The notes under the pieces: model-generated | Databases searched by the model: none | Told to the model about the DNA's origin: nothing | What the model saw: the letters and a program-made list of their open reading frames with translations, nothing else | Assembly: GCF_002192455.1 (NCBI RefSeq) | Contig: NZ_CP021744.1 | Coordinates: 5,551,501 to 5,615,500 of the forward strand | Direction of reading: 5' to 3' | Source: Streptomyces albireticuli | GTDB taxonomy: Bacteria; Actinomycetota; Actinomycetes; Streptomycetales; Streptomycetaceae | Length of the DNA: 64,000 bases | In this document: positions 33,073 through 40,771 of the stretch, piece by piece | How the letters are laid out: every line of letters starts with the position of its first letter | How positions within the stretch are numbered: the first letter of the stretch is position 1 | Translations under genes and position numbers: made by a program

Positions 33073-33351
33073 ATGATCGTGCGGATCATGGGGGAGGGCC
33101 AGTGGAAGCTGGCCGACAGCCACTTCACCGAGCTCAACAAGCTGGACGACGAGCTGCTGGAGGAGATGGAGAGCGGTGACCAGGAAGGCTTCCGCCGCAC
33201 CCTCGGTGATCTGCTCGACGCCGTGCGCCGGCTGGGCGCCCCCCTGCCGGACGACGCCCTGGAGCCCTCCGAGCTGATCCTGCCCGCGCCCGACGCCTCC
33301 CTCGACGAGGTCAGGGCGATGCTGAGCGACGACGGGCTCATCCCCGGCTGA
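33073..33351 (+). CDS. pspAA: PspA-associated protein PspAA
   Basis: 92 aa, acidic. MIVRIMGEGQWKLADSHFTELNKLDDELLEEMESGD begins the PspAA fold, a small domain found next to pspA in actinobacteria, archaea and cyanobacteria and thought to partner PspA. GGGAGA upstream of ATG 33073. The pspA-pspAA unit ends at the perfect hairpin at 33481, ahead of the two-component genes. Confidence 0.92.
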   Translation: MIVRIMGEGQWKLADSHFTELNKLDDELLEEMESGDQEGFRRTLGDLLDAVRRLGAPLPDDALEPSELILPAPDASLDEVRAMLSDDGLIPG

Positions 33352-33480
33352 CCCGGGCCGCCTGTCCCGGCAGCCGGGTCCGTGCGCGTCGCCCGCCCCT
33401 CGTACGGCCGCGCACGGCCCCGTACGGCCCTTACGGATCCTCCGGCCCTCCCCGGCCGGTCCGCCACGGCACCCCAGCAC

Positions 33481-33524
33481 CCCGCCGCGCCCCCGCCCCT
33501 CCCGAGGGGCGGGGGCGCGGCGGG
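33481..33524 (+). terminator. pspA-pspAA terminator
   Basis: Perfect 21-bp GC stem (33481-33501 with 33504-33524) with a two-base nominal loop, between pspAA and the histidine-kinase gene. Confidence 0.75.
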
Positions 33525-33573
33525 CCGTGGCGAGCCCGGCCGCGCCTTGTCCGCCCCGCCCCCGAGGACCCCG

Positions 33574-34857
33574 ATGACCTCCCTCACCGTCACCGGCCTC
33601 GCCCGCCCGCACCGCTGGCTGCGCGCGCACCCCCTCGCGGCCGACGCCTTCCTCGCCGCCGCCACCTTCGTCACCGTCCTGATCGGCGCCACGGTCAGCC
33701 GGTTCACCGACCGGCACCCGCCCGGCTCCGGCTTCGTCCTGCTCGCGCTCCTCGCCTGCGCCTGCCTGGTGCTCCGCCGCCGGGCCCCGCGGGCGGTCCT
33801 GTGCGCCACGTCGGCGGCGACCCTCTTCGAGATCGTCCACACCCGGGACACCGCCCCGCACACCCAGATCGCGATGTCCGTCGTCGTGGCCCTCTACACC
33901 GTCGCCTCCCGCACCGAGCGGCCCATGGCCTGGCGGATCGCGGCGGTCACCGTCGGCGTCCTCACCGCCGGGGGCATGGCCTTCGGGGCGCCGCCCTGGT
34001 ACTCCCAGGAGAACCTCGCCCTGCTGGCCTGGACCGGCATGGCGGGCGCCGCCGGTGACGCCGTCCGCAGCCGCCGCGCCTACGTCGCCGCGATCGAGGA
34101 GCGGGCCGTGCGCGCCGAGCGCACCCGCGAGGAGGAGGCCCGCCGCCGGGTCGCCGAGGAGCGGCTGCGCATCGCCCGGGAGCTGCACGACGTCGTGGCC
34201 CACCACATCGCCCTGGTCAACGTCCAGGCCGGCGTCGCCTCGCACATCATGGACAGCCGCCCCGACCAGGCCAAGGAGGCCCTCGCGCACGTCCGCGAGG
34301 CCAGCCGCTCGGCGCTCGCGGAGCTGCGCGCGACCGTCGGCCTGCTGCGCCAGTACGGCGACCCGGAGGCGCCCACCGAGCCCGCGCCGGGCCTCGGCGT
34401 CCTCGGGCACCTCGTCGACGGGTTCGCCCGCGTCGGCCTGGACGTCACGCTCACCATGGCCTCCACGCTGCCCGGCGGCCCCGGCAGCGGCACGGACCCC
34501 GGTGAGGCGGCCGCCGTGGTCGGCCGGCTGCCCGGAGCCGTGGACCTCACCGCCTACCGGCTCCTCCAGGAGGCGCTCACCAACGTCCACAAGCACGCCG
34601 GGCCCGGCGCCCGCGCGGAGGTCGCCCTGCTGCGCAGCGCCGACCGGCTGCTCCTGACCGTGCTGGACGACGGCGCCGGACCGCCGCCCGGTGCGGGGGA
34701 GGAGCGGGGCGGCCACGGTCTGATCGGCATGCGCGAGCGGGCCACCGCCCTCGGCGGCAGCTGCGAGGCGGGCCCCCGCGCCGACGGCACCCAGGGTTTC
34801 CGGGTCCGGGTGACGCTGCCGCTGCCGGGGCGGCCGGAGCCTACGCTGACCCCATGA
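33574..34857 (+). CDS. NarL-type sensor histidine kinase
   Basis: 427 aa. N-terminal membrane sensor of about four helices (LAADAFLAAATFVTVLIGA, GFVLLALLACACLVL, TQIAMSVVVALYTV, AAVTVGVLTAGGMAF). Then a HisKA_3 dimerisation helix with the phosphoaccepting His in RELHDVVAHHIALV, and an HATPase_c domain with the N-box YRLLQEALTNVHKHA and G-boxes in DDGAG and GHGLIGMRERA. Start ATG 33574. The stop overlaps the response-regulator start (ATGA), so they are one two-component system. Adjacent pspA suggests, but does not prove, envelope stress as the signal. Confidence 0.95.
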   Translation: MTSLTVTGLARPHRWLRAHPLAADAFLAAATFVTVLIGATVSRFTDRHPPGSGFVLLALLACACLVLRRRAPRAVLCATSAATLFEIVHTRDTAPHTQIAMSVVVALYTVASRTERPMAWRIAAVTVGVLTAGGMAFGAPPWYSQENLALLAWTGMAGAAGDAVRSRRAYVAAIEERAVRAERTREEEARRRVAEERLRIARELHDVVAHHIALVNVQAGVASHIMDSRPDQAKEALAHVREASRSALAELRATVGLLRQYGDPEAPTEPAPGLGVLGHLVDGFARVGLDVTLTMASTLPGGPGSGTDPGEAAAVVGRLPGAVDLTAYRLLQEALTNVHKHAGPGARAEVALLRSADRLLLTVLDDGAGPPPGAGEERGGHGLIGMRERATALGGSCEAGPRADGTQGFRVRVTLPLPGRPEPTLTP

Positions 34858-35567
34858 CCGAACCCGTCAGTACGCCCGTGAACCCCGTCCGGGTCCTCCT
34901 CGTCGACGACCAGGCGCTGCTGCGCAGCGCCTTCCGGGTGCTGGTGGACTCCGAGCCGGACATGACCGTGGTGGGCGAGGCCGCGGACGGCGCGCAGGCC
35001 GTCGAGCTCACCCGCCGGCTCACCCCGGACGTCGTCCTGATGGACATCCGCATGCCCGGCACGGACGGTCTCGCCGCGACCCGCGCCATCTGCGCCGACC
35101 CCGCGCTCGCCCAGGTGCGGGTGGTGATGCTGACGACCTTCGAGGTCGACGAGTACGTGGTGGAGTCGCTCCGCGCGGGCGCCTCGGGCTTCCTCGGCAA
35201 GGGCGCGGAGCCGGACGAGCTGCTCAACGCGATACGGGTGACGCGGGCGGGCGAGTCGCTGCTGTCGCCCGCGGCCACGAAGGGGCTGATCGCCCGCTTC
35301 CTCGCGCAGGGCGACCCGGGGCCGGGGCCCGACGGGGCGGAGCGGGGCGCGGGGCGGCTCGCGGCGCTGACGGGGCGGGAGCGGGAGGTGCTGGTGCAGG
35401 TGGCGGGCGGGTTGTCGAACGACGAGATCGGCGAGCGGCTGACGGTCAGCCCGCTGACCGTCAAGACCCACGTCAACCGGGCGATGGCCAAGCTCGGGGC
35501 CCGGGACCGGGCCCAGCTGGTCGTGATCGCCTACGAATCGGGGCTGGTGCGGCCGCGGGCGGAGTGA
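34854..35567 (+). CDS. NarL/FixJ-family response regulator
   Basis: 237 aa. Receiver domain with acidic pocket VDDQ (Asp18-19), phosphoaccepting Asp64 in VLMDIRMPG, Thr in MLTTFE, and Lys116 in FLGKGAEP. A LuxR-type HTH follows at the C-terminus (LTGREREVLVQVAGGLSNDEIGERL, SPLTVKTHVNRAMAKLG). Coupled to the histidine-kinase gene by ATGA. It converges on nadA across a decayed copy of the dispersed repeat. Confidence 0.96.
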   Translation: MTEPVSTPVNPVRVLLVDDQALLRSAFRVLVDSEPDMTVVGEAADGAQAVELTRRLTPDVVLMDIRMPGTDGLAATRAICADPALAQVRVVMLTTFEVDEYVVESLRAGASGFLGKGAEPDELLNAIRVTRAGESLLSPAATKGLIARFLAQGDPGPGPDGAERGAGRLAALTGREREVLVQVAGGLSNDEIGERLTVSPLTVKTHVNRAMAKLGARDRAQLVVIAYESGLVRPRAE

Positions 35568-35592
35568 CCTCTCCCCGCCCCCGGACGCGCAT

Positions 35593-35639
35593 GAGCGCCG
35601 GACGGACCGGAACAGCCCGCCCGGCGCTCAAGGGCGCAG
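35593..35639. repeat. decayed relative of the dispersed inverted repeat (copy C)
   Basis: GAGCGCCGGACGG (35593-35605) pairs with a near-complementary arm ending 35639, one mismatch. It shares the GCGCCGGACGG core with copies B and E and sits between convergent genes, so it probably acts as a terminator. Confidence 0.6.
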
Positions 35640-35667
35640 GGTCCCGGGGCGGGGCCCCGGTCACCGC

Positions 35668-36864
35668 CTACGGCAGTGCCAGCATCCGCTCCAGGGCCAG
35701 CTTCGAGAAGCTCGCCACCTCCGGGTCGACCTCGATGCGGTTGACGACCTTGCCCTCCGCCAGGGACTCCAGCGCCCACACCAGGTGCGGCAGGTCGATC
35801 CGGTTCATCGTCGAGCAGAAGCAGACCGTCTTGTCGAGGAAGACGATCTCCTTGCCCTCAGCGGCGAATCGATTCGCCAGGCGGCGGACGAGGTTCAGCT
35901 CCGTGCCGATGGCCCACTTGGAGCCGGCCGGGGCGGCCTCCAGGGTCTTGATGATGTACTCCGTCGAGCCGACGTAGTCCGCCGCCGCGACGACCTCGTG
36001 CCGGCACTCGGGGTGCACCAGGACGTTGACGCCCGGGATGCGCTCGCGGACGTCGCGCACCGACTCCAGCGAGAAGCGGCCGTGCACCGAGCAGTGGCCG
36101 CGCCACAGGATCATCTTCGCGCCGCGCAGCTCCTCGGCGGTCAGGCCGCCGTTGGGCTTGTGCGGGTTGTACAGGACGCAGTCGTCCAGGGACATCCCCA
36201 TGTCGCGCACGGCCGTGTTGCGGCCCAGGTGCTGGTCGGGCAGGAAGAGGACCTTCTCGCCCTGCTCGAACGCCCAGTTCAGCGCGCGCTCGGCGTTGGA
36301 GGAGGTGCAGATCGTGCCGCCGTGCTTGCCGGTGAACGCCTTGATGTCGGCCGAGGAGTTCATGTACGAGACCGGGACGGTCACGTCGGCGACGCCCGCC
36401 TCGGTCAGCACGTCCCAGCACTCGGCGACCTGCTCGGCGGTGGCCATGTCGGCCATCGAGCAGCCCGCGGCCAGGTCGGGCAGGACGACCTGCTGGTCGG
36501 CGGTGGTCAGGATGTCCGCGGACTCGGCCATGAAGTGGACGCCGCAGAAGACGATGTACTCGGCGTCGGGCCGGGCGGCCGCGTCACGGGCGAGCTTGAA
36601 GGAGTCCCCGGTGACGTCCGCGAACTCGATGACCTCGTCGCGCTGGTAATGGTGGCCGAGCACGAAGACCTTGTCGCCGAGCTTCGCCTTGGCCGCGCGG
36701 GCGCGCTCCACCAGGTCCGGGTCGGAGGGCGCCGGCAGGTCACCGGGGCACTCCACGCCGCGCTCGCTCCTGGGGTCGGACTCGCGGCCGAGCAGCAGGA
36801 GGGCCAGGGGCGAAGGGGTAGGAGCCTGGAAATCCAAGGTCTGGGCGGTGGTCACGTCACGCAC
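35668..36864 (-). CDS. nadA: quinolinate synthase NadA
   Basis: 398 aa. Condenses iminoaspartate with dihydroxyacetone phosphate to quinolinate, a step in de novo NAD synthesis, using a [4Fe-4S] cluster. Motifs: VFVLGHHYQRDEVIEFADVTGDSFKLA, YIVFCGVHFMAESADIL, NSSADIKAF, VHPECRHEVV, GSTEYIIK, and a Cys-rich KTVCFCSTMN. GTG 36864 with AAAGGG upstream; GTG 36855 is an alternative. Neither nadB nor nadC is next to it. Divergent from erpA across an AT-rich gap. Confidence 0.96.
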   Translation of the reverse strand: MRDVTTAQTLDFQAPTPSPLALLLLGRESDPRSERGVECPGDLPAPSDPDLVERARAAKAKLGDKVFVLGHHYQRDEVIEFADVTGDSFKLARDAAARPDAEYIVFCGVHFMAESADILTTADQQVVLPDLAAGCSMADMATAEQVAECWDVLTEAGVADVTVPVSYMNSSADIKAFTGKHGGTICTSSNAERALNWAFEQGEKVLFLPDQHLGRNTAVRDMGMSLDDCVLYNPHKPNGGLTAEELRGAKMILWRGHCSVHGRFSLESVRDVRERIPGVNVLVHPECRHEVVAAADYVGSTEYIIKTLEAAPAGSKWAIGTELNLVRRLANRFAAEGKEIVFLDKTVCFCSTMNRIDLPHLVWALESLAEGKVVNRIEVDPEVASFSKLALERMLALP

Positions 36865-36902
36865 CCTTTCTGTTTCTGCGGACGGCCGGAAAGGGCCTTG
36901 TC

Positions 36903-36948
36903 GTCAAGTTGACGTTATCTATCATAACTGCTTCACGTCACTTTGACG
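36903..36948. promoter_or_regulatory. AT-rich promoter/operator region between nadA and erpA
   Basis: Contains palindrome GTCAAGTTGAC (36903-36913), a related GTCACTTTGAC (36938-36948), and a -10-like TATGAT on the minus strand (complement of 36921-36926) oriented toward nadA. The AT content is unusually high for this genome. The paired motifs could be the site of a nad repressor; no regulator is encoded nearby. Confidence 0.4.
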
Positions 36949-37100
36949 ATGGCCATAGCGTCGATGTGACACATTCCCGTTCGGCCGAGCGGTGTGCGAG
37001 CATGAAAGGCGGAAGTACTACGCCAGGCCCGGAATGAATCCGGGAGACCGGCGGTTGCAGCCGAGGGCAAGCAGTCCGCACAAACCCGGGAGTGAAGCAG

Positions 37101-37457
37101 ATGTCCGTTCAGGACGAGAAGACCACTGTGAGCGACGGCATCCTCCTGTCCGACGCCGCCGCCGCCAAGGTCAAGGCCCTGCTGGAGCAGGAGGGCCGCG
37201 AGGACCTGGCCCTGCGCGTCGCCGTCCAGCCCGGCGGCTGCTCCGGCCTGCGCTACCAGCTCTTCTTCGACGAGCGCTCGCTCGACGGCGACGTCGTCAA
37301 GGACTTCGACGGCGTCAAGGTCGTCACCGACCGCATGAGCGCCCCGTACCTGGGCGGCGCCTCCATCGACTTCGTCGACACCATCGAGAAGCAGGGCTTC
37401 ACGATCGACAACCCGAACGCGACGGGTTCCTGCGCCTGCGGCGACTCCTTCAACTAG
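37101..37457 (+). CDS. erpA: A-type iron-sulfur carrier ErpA/IscA-like
   Basis: 118 aa. HesB/IscA fold with the three cluster-binding cysteines: one in QPGGCSGLRYQ and two in the C-terminal SCACGDSF. Delivers Fe-S clusters to client enzymes. ATG 37101 (MSVQDEKTTV) has GGGAG eight bases before it. It is divergent from nadA, whose product needs an Fe-S cluster. Confidence 0.95.
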   Translation: MSVQDEKTTVSDGILLSDAAAAKVKALLEQEGREDLALRVAVQPGGCSGLRYQLFFDERSLDGDVVKDFDGVKVVTDRMSAPYLGGASIDFVDTIEKQGFTIDNPNATGSCACGDSFN

Positions 37458-37474
37458 GACGTCGCGCGACACCG

Positions 37475-37514
37475 ACGGCGAAGGCCGCGACCCCGAGGTC
37501 GCGGCCTTCGCCGT
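37475..37514. terminator. bidirectional terminator
   Basis: Perfect 18-bp stem (37475-37492 and 37497-37514) with loop CCGA, between the convergent erpA and 37541-39163 genes. Confidence 0.8.
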
Positions 37515-37540
37515 TTCCGCTCCCGGTGCGCTCCCGGCGG

Positions 37541-39163
37541 CTACTTCTGCTGCTTCTCCGGCACGGGCTCACCGGTCGTCGCGTCGACGACCTTCCGGTC
37601 GCCCAGCGGCTCGTCCAGCGTCACCGTCTCGCTGAGGTCCTTCGCCATCAGCACGCACTGCGCGCCGGGCCGCTTCTCGGTGCCGACGACCTTGACCGTC
37701 ACCGCCGCCCCGGACTGCTCGGCCGAGGCCGCGTAGTCGCTGCACGCCCCGCCCCAGAAGCGCAGCACCAGCCGCCGGCCGTCCTTGCCGTCGAGGCTGT
37801 ACGACGTCACCTGCGCCGGCGTCGACTTCGGGGTGCCGGTCGCCGGCGGCTCCGACGGACTGCCCGACGGCCCGTCCGGCCGCACCAGGAACTTCGGGTC
37901 CACCGCCGGCTGTACGACCGGGACCGTCACCCCCTCGTCCGACTTGTCGGCCCGGTCCAGCGCCTTGTGGACCCGCACCTGGAAGACCCACGACGGCACC
38001 AGCGCCTGCCGCCCCCGCACATAGTGCGAGGCCAGCGCGTAGGACGCCCCGGTCACCACCGACGGCTCGGCCGCCGGGCGCTCCTTGCCGGGGCAGGGCG
38101 CCTGGCCGTCCCCGCCGTGCGGGACCGCCGTGGCGCAGCCCCCGACGGAGACGCCGGCCGAGGTGCCGGACGTGCCCTTGTTCAGCTGCGCCAGGGCCTC
38201 GTCCGCGCTGATCAGCGGGTACTCGGCGCCCTTGGGAGGCGTCTGCAACTGTCCGCCGCCGCCGACCAGTTGCCCGTCGGCCCCCACCTCCAGCCGGGTC
38301 TGCCAGCCGTAGGTCGCCGCGCCGTCGACCACGGGGTCGGCCACCACGGCCCGTACCGCGCCGTGCAGCTCGTCCGCCTTGACCTTCGCGTTCTGCTGGC
38401 CGAGCGCCTTGAGCACGGGCGCGGCCACGCTCTTCGCCTTCTCCTCCGGGACCGGGCCGACCTCCCCGCCCGGGCCGTCCGGCGCGCCCCCGTTCCCCTC
38501 GGCGCCCTGGCCGCCCCGGAACTGCGGGCAGCTGACGGACGCCGCCGCGGGGTCGGGGCCGAGACCCTCGCTCAGCCCCTTGTCCCGGCCCTTGTCCGCT
38601 CCGCCGTCCGGCTGCGCGCACCCGGGGCCGCCCGGCGTCCCGTATTTGGCGAACGACCAGTTGCCCGGCCCCTTACCGCTCACCTGGAGCGTCGGCTCCG
38701 ACGCGCCCGGGCCGCCGCCCACCCGCCAGACGCCCTGCTCCAGCCGGGGCGCGCCCGGCACCGACAGCGCCTTCGCCAGCGCGGCCACGGCTTCCCGCGT
38801 GACGGAATCCGCCGGGAGGCGGACCGCCGCGGACCGGGGCCCGGACGGCAGCTTCCCCCCGGTGCGGTAGCGCACCCCGTGCGGATCGGGCTCCCCGACG
38901 GCGATGCCCTGCGCCGGACCGCCCCGGTGGTAGCCGTCCAGCGCGAGCGGTGGGGGAGAGCCCTCCCGGCCCGGCGCGCCGGAGGCGTCCTTGCCGCCCT
39001 TGCCGTCGGCCGCCGTGGACGCCCAGTAGGCGCCGCCGCCACCGGCCAGCAGGACCGCCGCCGCCACCGACGCGACCGCCAGCCGCGGGTGCCTGCGCCG
39101 TTCCTCGCGCCCCGGCGTGCGATCGGGGGTGCTCTCCGGAGTCCCGCCCTCGGTGCTCACCAC
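37541..39163 (-). CDS. membrane-anchored extracytoplasmic protein, function unknown
   Basis: 540 aa. Residues 1-27 are charged, one membrane helix covers about 28-47 (LAVASVAAAVLLAGGGGAYW), and the rest is a large outward-facing part rich in Gly, Pro and Ala. It has repeating modules such as PTLQVSGKGPGNWSFAKYG and VTSYSLDGKDGRRLVLRFWGG, and several paired cysteines. The N-in/C-out layout resembles anti-sigma-like or surface proteins of Streptomyces, but no domain is recognised. GAAGGAG precedes GTG 39163. The small gene at 39261 may be its operon partner. Confidence 0.85.
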   Translation of the reverse strand: MVSTEGGTPESTPDRTPGREERRRHPRLAVASVAAAVLLAGGGGAYWASTAADGKGGKDASGAPGREGSPPPLALDGYHRGGPAQGIAVGEPDPHGVRYRTGGKLPSGPRSAAVRLPADSVTREAVAALAKALSVPGAPRLEQGVWRVGGGPGASEPTLQVSGKGPGNWSFAKYGTPGGPGCAQPDGGADKGRDKGLSEGLGPDPAAASVSCPQFRGGQGAEGNGGAPDGPGGEVGPVPEEKAKSVAAPVLKALGQQNAKVKADELHGAVRAVVADPVVDGAATYGWQTRLEVGADGQLVGGGGQLQTPPKGAEYPLISADEALAQLNKGTSGTSAGVSVGGCATAVPHGGDGQAPCPGKERPAAEPSVVTGASYALASHYVRGRQALVPSWVFQVRVHKALDRADKSDEGVTVPVVQPAVDPKFLVRPDGPSGSPSEPPATGTPKSTPAQVTSYSLDGKDGRRLVLRFWGGACSDYAASAEQSGAAVTVKVVGTEKRPGAQCVLMAKDLSETVTLDEPLGDRKVVDATTGEPVPEKQQK

Positions 39164-39260
39164 ATCGCTCCTTCGCTCCGCTCAATGTGTGTACTGCGGT
39201 GTCCCCCGGGAGAGGGACGTCGCTTGGACGGAGCGCAGGAGCGAGCGGTTCCACCAGTCC

Positions 39261-39476
39261 TCAGTCGCCGTACTCCGACATTCCGTCGAGCAGCCGCGCC
39301 GAGGCCGGGGGCACCGACACCCCGTGGATGCGCGAAGGCGGTACGGGCGCGGGGACGGCCGGGACCGGGCCGGAGCCGGCCCAGTGCGGAGCCATCCGGG
39401 CGCAGAGACGGCGCAGTTCCTCCAGGGACTCGGGCTCGGATTCGGTGAACGTGACGTCCTTCACAGGGTTCGGCAT
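39261..39476 (-). CDS. small conserved hypothetical protein
   Basis: 71 aa beginning MPNPVKDVTFTESEPESLEELRRLCARMAPHW, followed by a Pro/Ala/Val-rich tail. No membrane helix and no known domain. It lies 98 bp upstream of the anchored protein gene on the same strand. GTG/ATG starts further upstream (to 39503) are open but less conserved-looking. Confidence 0.6.
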   Translation of the reverse strand: MPNPVKDVTFTESEPESLEELRRLCARMAPHWAGSGPVPAVPAPVPPSRIHGVSVPPASARLLDGMSEYGD

Positions 39477-39643
39477 ACCCGCACCGTACGCATCACGCGG
39501 CACACGGAGAAAGGGCTACTATTAGGTAATTTTGTCCGTTGGATGGCTGGATCCGAACCCGAGTACGACTTCCGGACCCGGTAGCGTGGTGTGGCTCTTC
39601 CTGTTTCCGTCATGTCACCTCGCCCCGCAGGAGCAGACCCGCC

Positions 39644-40618
39644 GTGCGTATCGCTGTCACCGGCTCCATCGCCACCGACCACCTGATGACCTTCCCCGGC
39701 CGTTTCGCCGATCAGCTCGTGGCGGACCAGCTGCACACCGTCTCGCTCTCCTTCCTCGTCGACGAACTGGACGTGCGCCGCGGTGGCGTCGCCCCCAACA
39801 TCTGCTTCGGCATGGGCGTCCTCGGCCTCCGCCCGGTCCTGGTCGGCGCCGCGGGCCAGGACTTCGCCGAGTACCGCGCCTGGCTGGACCGGCACGGCGT
39901 CGACACCGCCTCCGTCCGCATCTCCGAGGTGCTGCACACCGCGCGCTTCGTCTGCACCACGGACACCGACCACAACCAGATCGCGTCCTTCTACACCGGG
40001 GCGATGAGCGAGGCCCGCCAGATCGAGCTCCAGCCGGTCGCCGACCGGGTGGGCGGCCTCGACCTGGTCCTGATCGGCGCGGACGACCCCGAGGCGATGA
40101 TCCGCCACACGGAGGAGTGCCGCTCGCGGGGCATCCCGTTCGCCGCCGACCCCTCCCAGCAGCTCGCCCGCATGGAGGGCGACGACATCCGCGTCCTCGT
40201 CGACGGCGCCACGTACCTCTTCACCAATGAGTACGAGAAGGCCCTCATCGAGTCCAAGACCGGCTGGTCGGCGGAGGAGATCCTGGCCAAGGTCGGCACC
40301 CGCGTCACCACGCTGGGCGCCCGCGGCGTGCGCATCGAGCGGGCCGGTCAGCCGACGATCGAGGTCGGCTGCGCCCAGGAGGAGGCCAAGGTCGACCCGA
40401 CCGGCGTCGGCGACGCGTTCCGCGCCGGCTTCCTCGCGGGCCTGACGTGGGAGCTCCCGCTGGAGCGCTCCGCCCAGCTGGGCTGCATGCTCGCCACGCT
40501 CGTCATCGAGACGCTCGGCACCCAGGAGTACGAGCTGCGGCGCGGGCACTTCATGGAGCGCTTCGCCAAGGCCTACGGCGACGAGGCCGCGGCCGAGATC
40601 CAGGCCCGCCTGGCCTGA
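39644..40618 (+). CDS. PfkB-family carbohydrate kinase
   Basis: 324 aa. Ribokinase/PfkB fold: N-terminal GSIATDHLMTFPG, RRGGVAPNICFGMG, and the C-terminal ATP/anion-hole motif DPTGVGDAFRAGF with its catalytic Asp. Substrates in the family are adenosine, fructose, ribose or similar; adenosine-kinase-like features cannot be confirmed by eye. GTG 39644 has GCAGGAG ten bases upstream. Followed by a bidirectional terminator against the desulfurase-TusA gene. Confidence 0.93.
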   Translation: MRIAVTGSIATDHLMTFPGRFADQLVADQLHTVSLSFLVDELDVRRGGVAPNICFGMGVLGLRPVLVGAAGQDFAEYRAWLDRHGVDTASVRISEVLHTARFVCTTDTDHNQIASFYTGAMSEARQIELQPVADRVGGLDLVLIGADDPEAMIRHTEECRSRGIPFAADPSQQLARMEGDDIRVLVDGATYLFTNEYEKALIESKTGWSAEEILAKVGTRVTTLGARGVRIERAGQPTIEVGCAQEEAKVDPTGVGDAFRAGFLAGLTWELPLERSAQLGCMLATLVIETLGTQEYELRRGHFMERFAKAYGDEAAAEIQARLA

Positions 40619-40631
40619 CGCGCCTTCGCTC

Positions 40632-40674
40632 CACGCACGCCCCCGGACGTCCCCGACGTCCGGGGGCGTGCGTG
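40632..40674. terminator. bidirectional terminator
   Basis: Perfect 19-bp stem (40632-40650 and 40656-40674) with loop CCCCG, between the convergent PfkB and desulfurase genes. Confidence 0.8.
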
Positions 40675-40771
40675 CGCCCGGGCCCGGCCCGGTGCGGCGT
40701 CGCCTCCTCCCGGAGCCGGGCGCGTACCGGGCCGTCCGGCGCCGGACCGCCCGTACGCGCCCGGCCGCCGC

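Noticed and set aside
31963..34716. 917-aa open frame on the minus strand across pspA and the histidine kinase
   Set aside because: It runs antisense to several well-supported genes and has no domain-like pattern.
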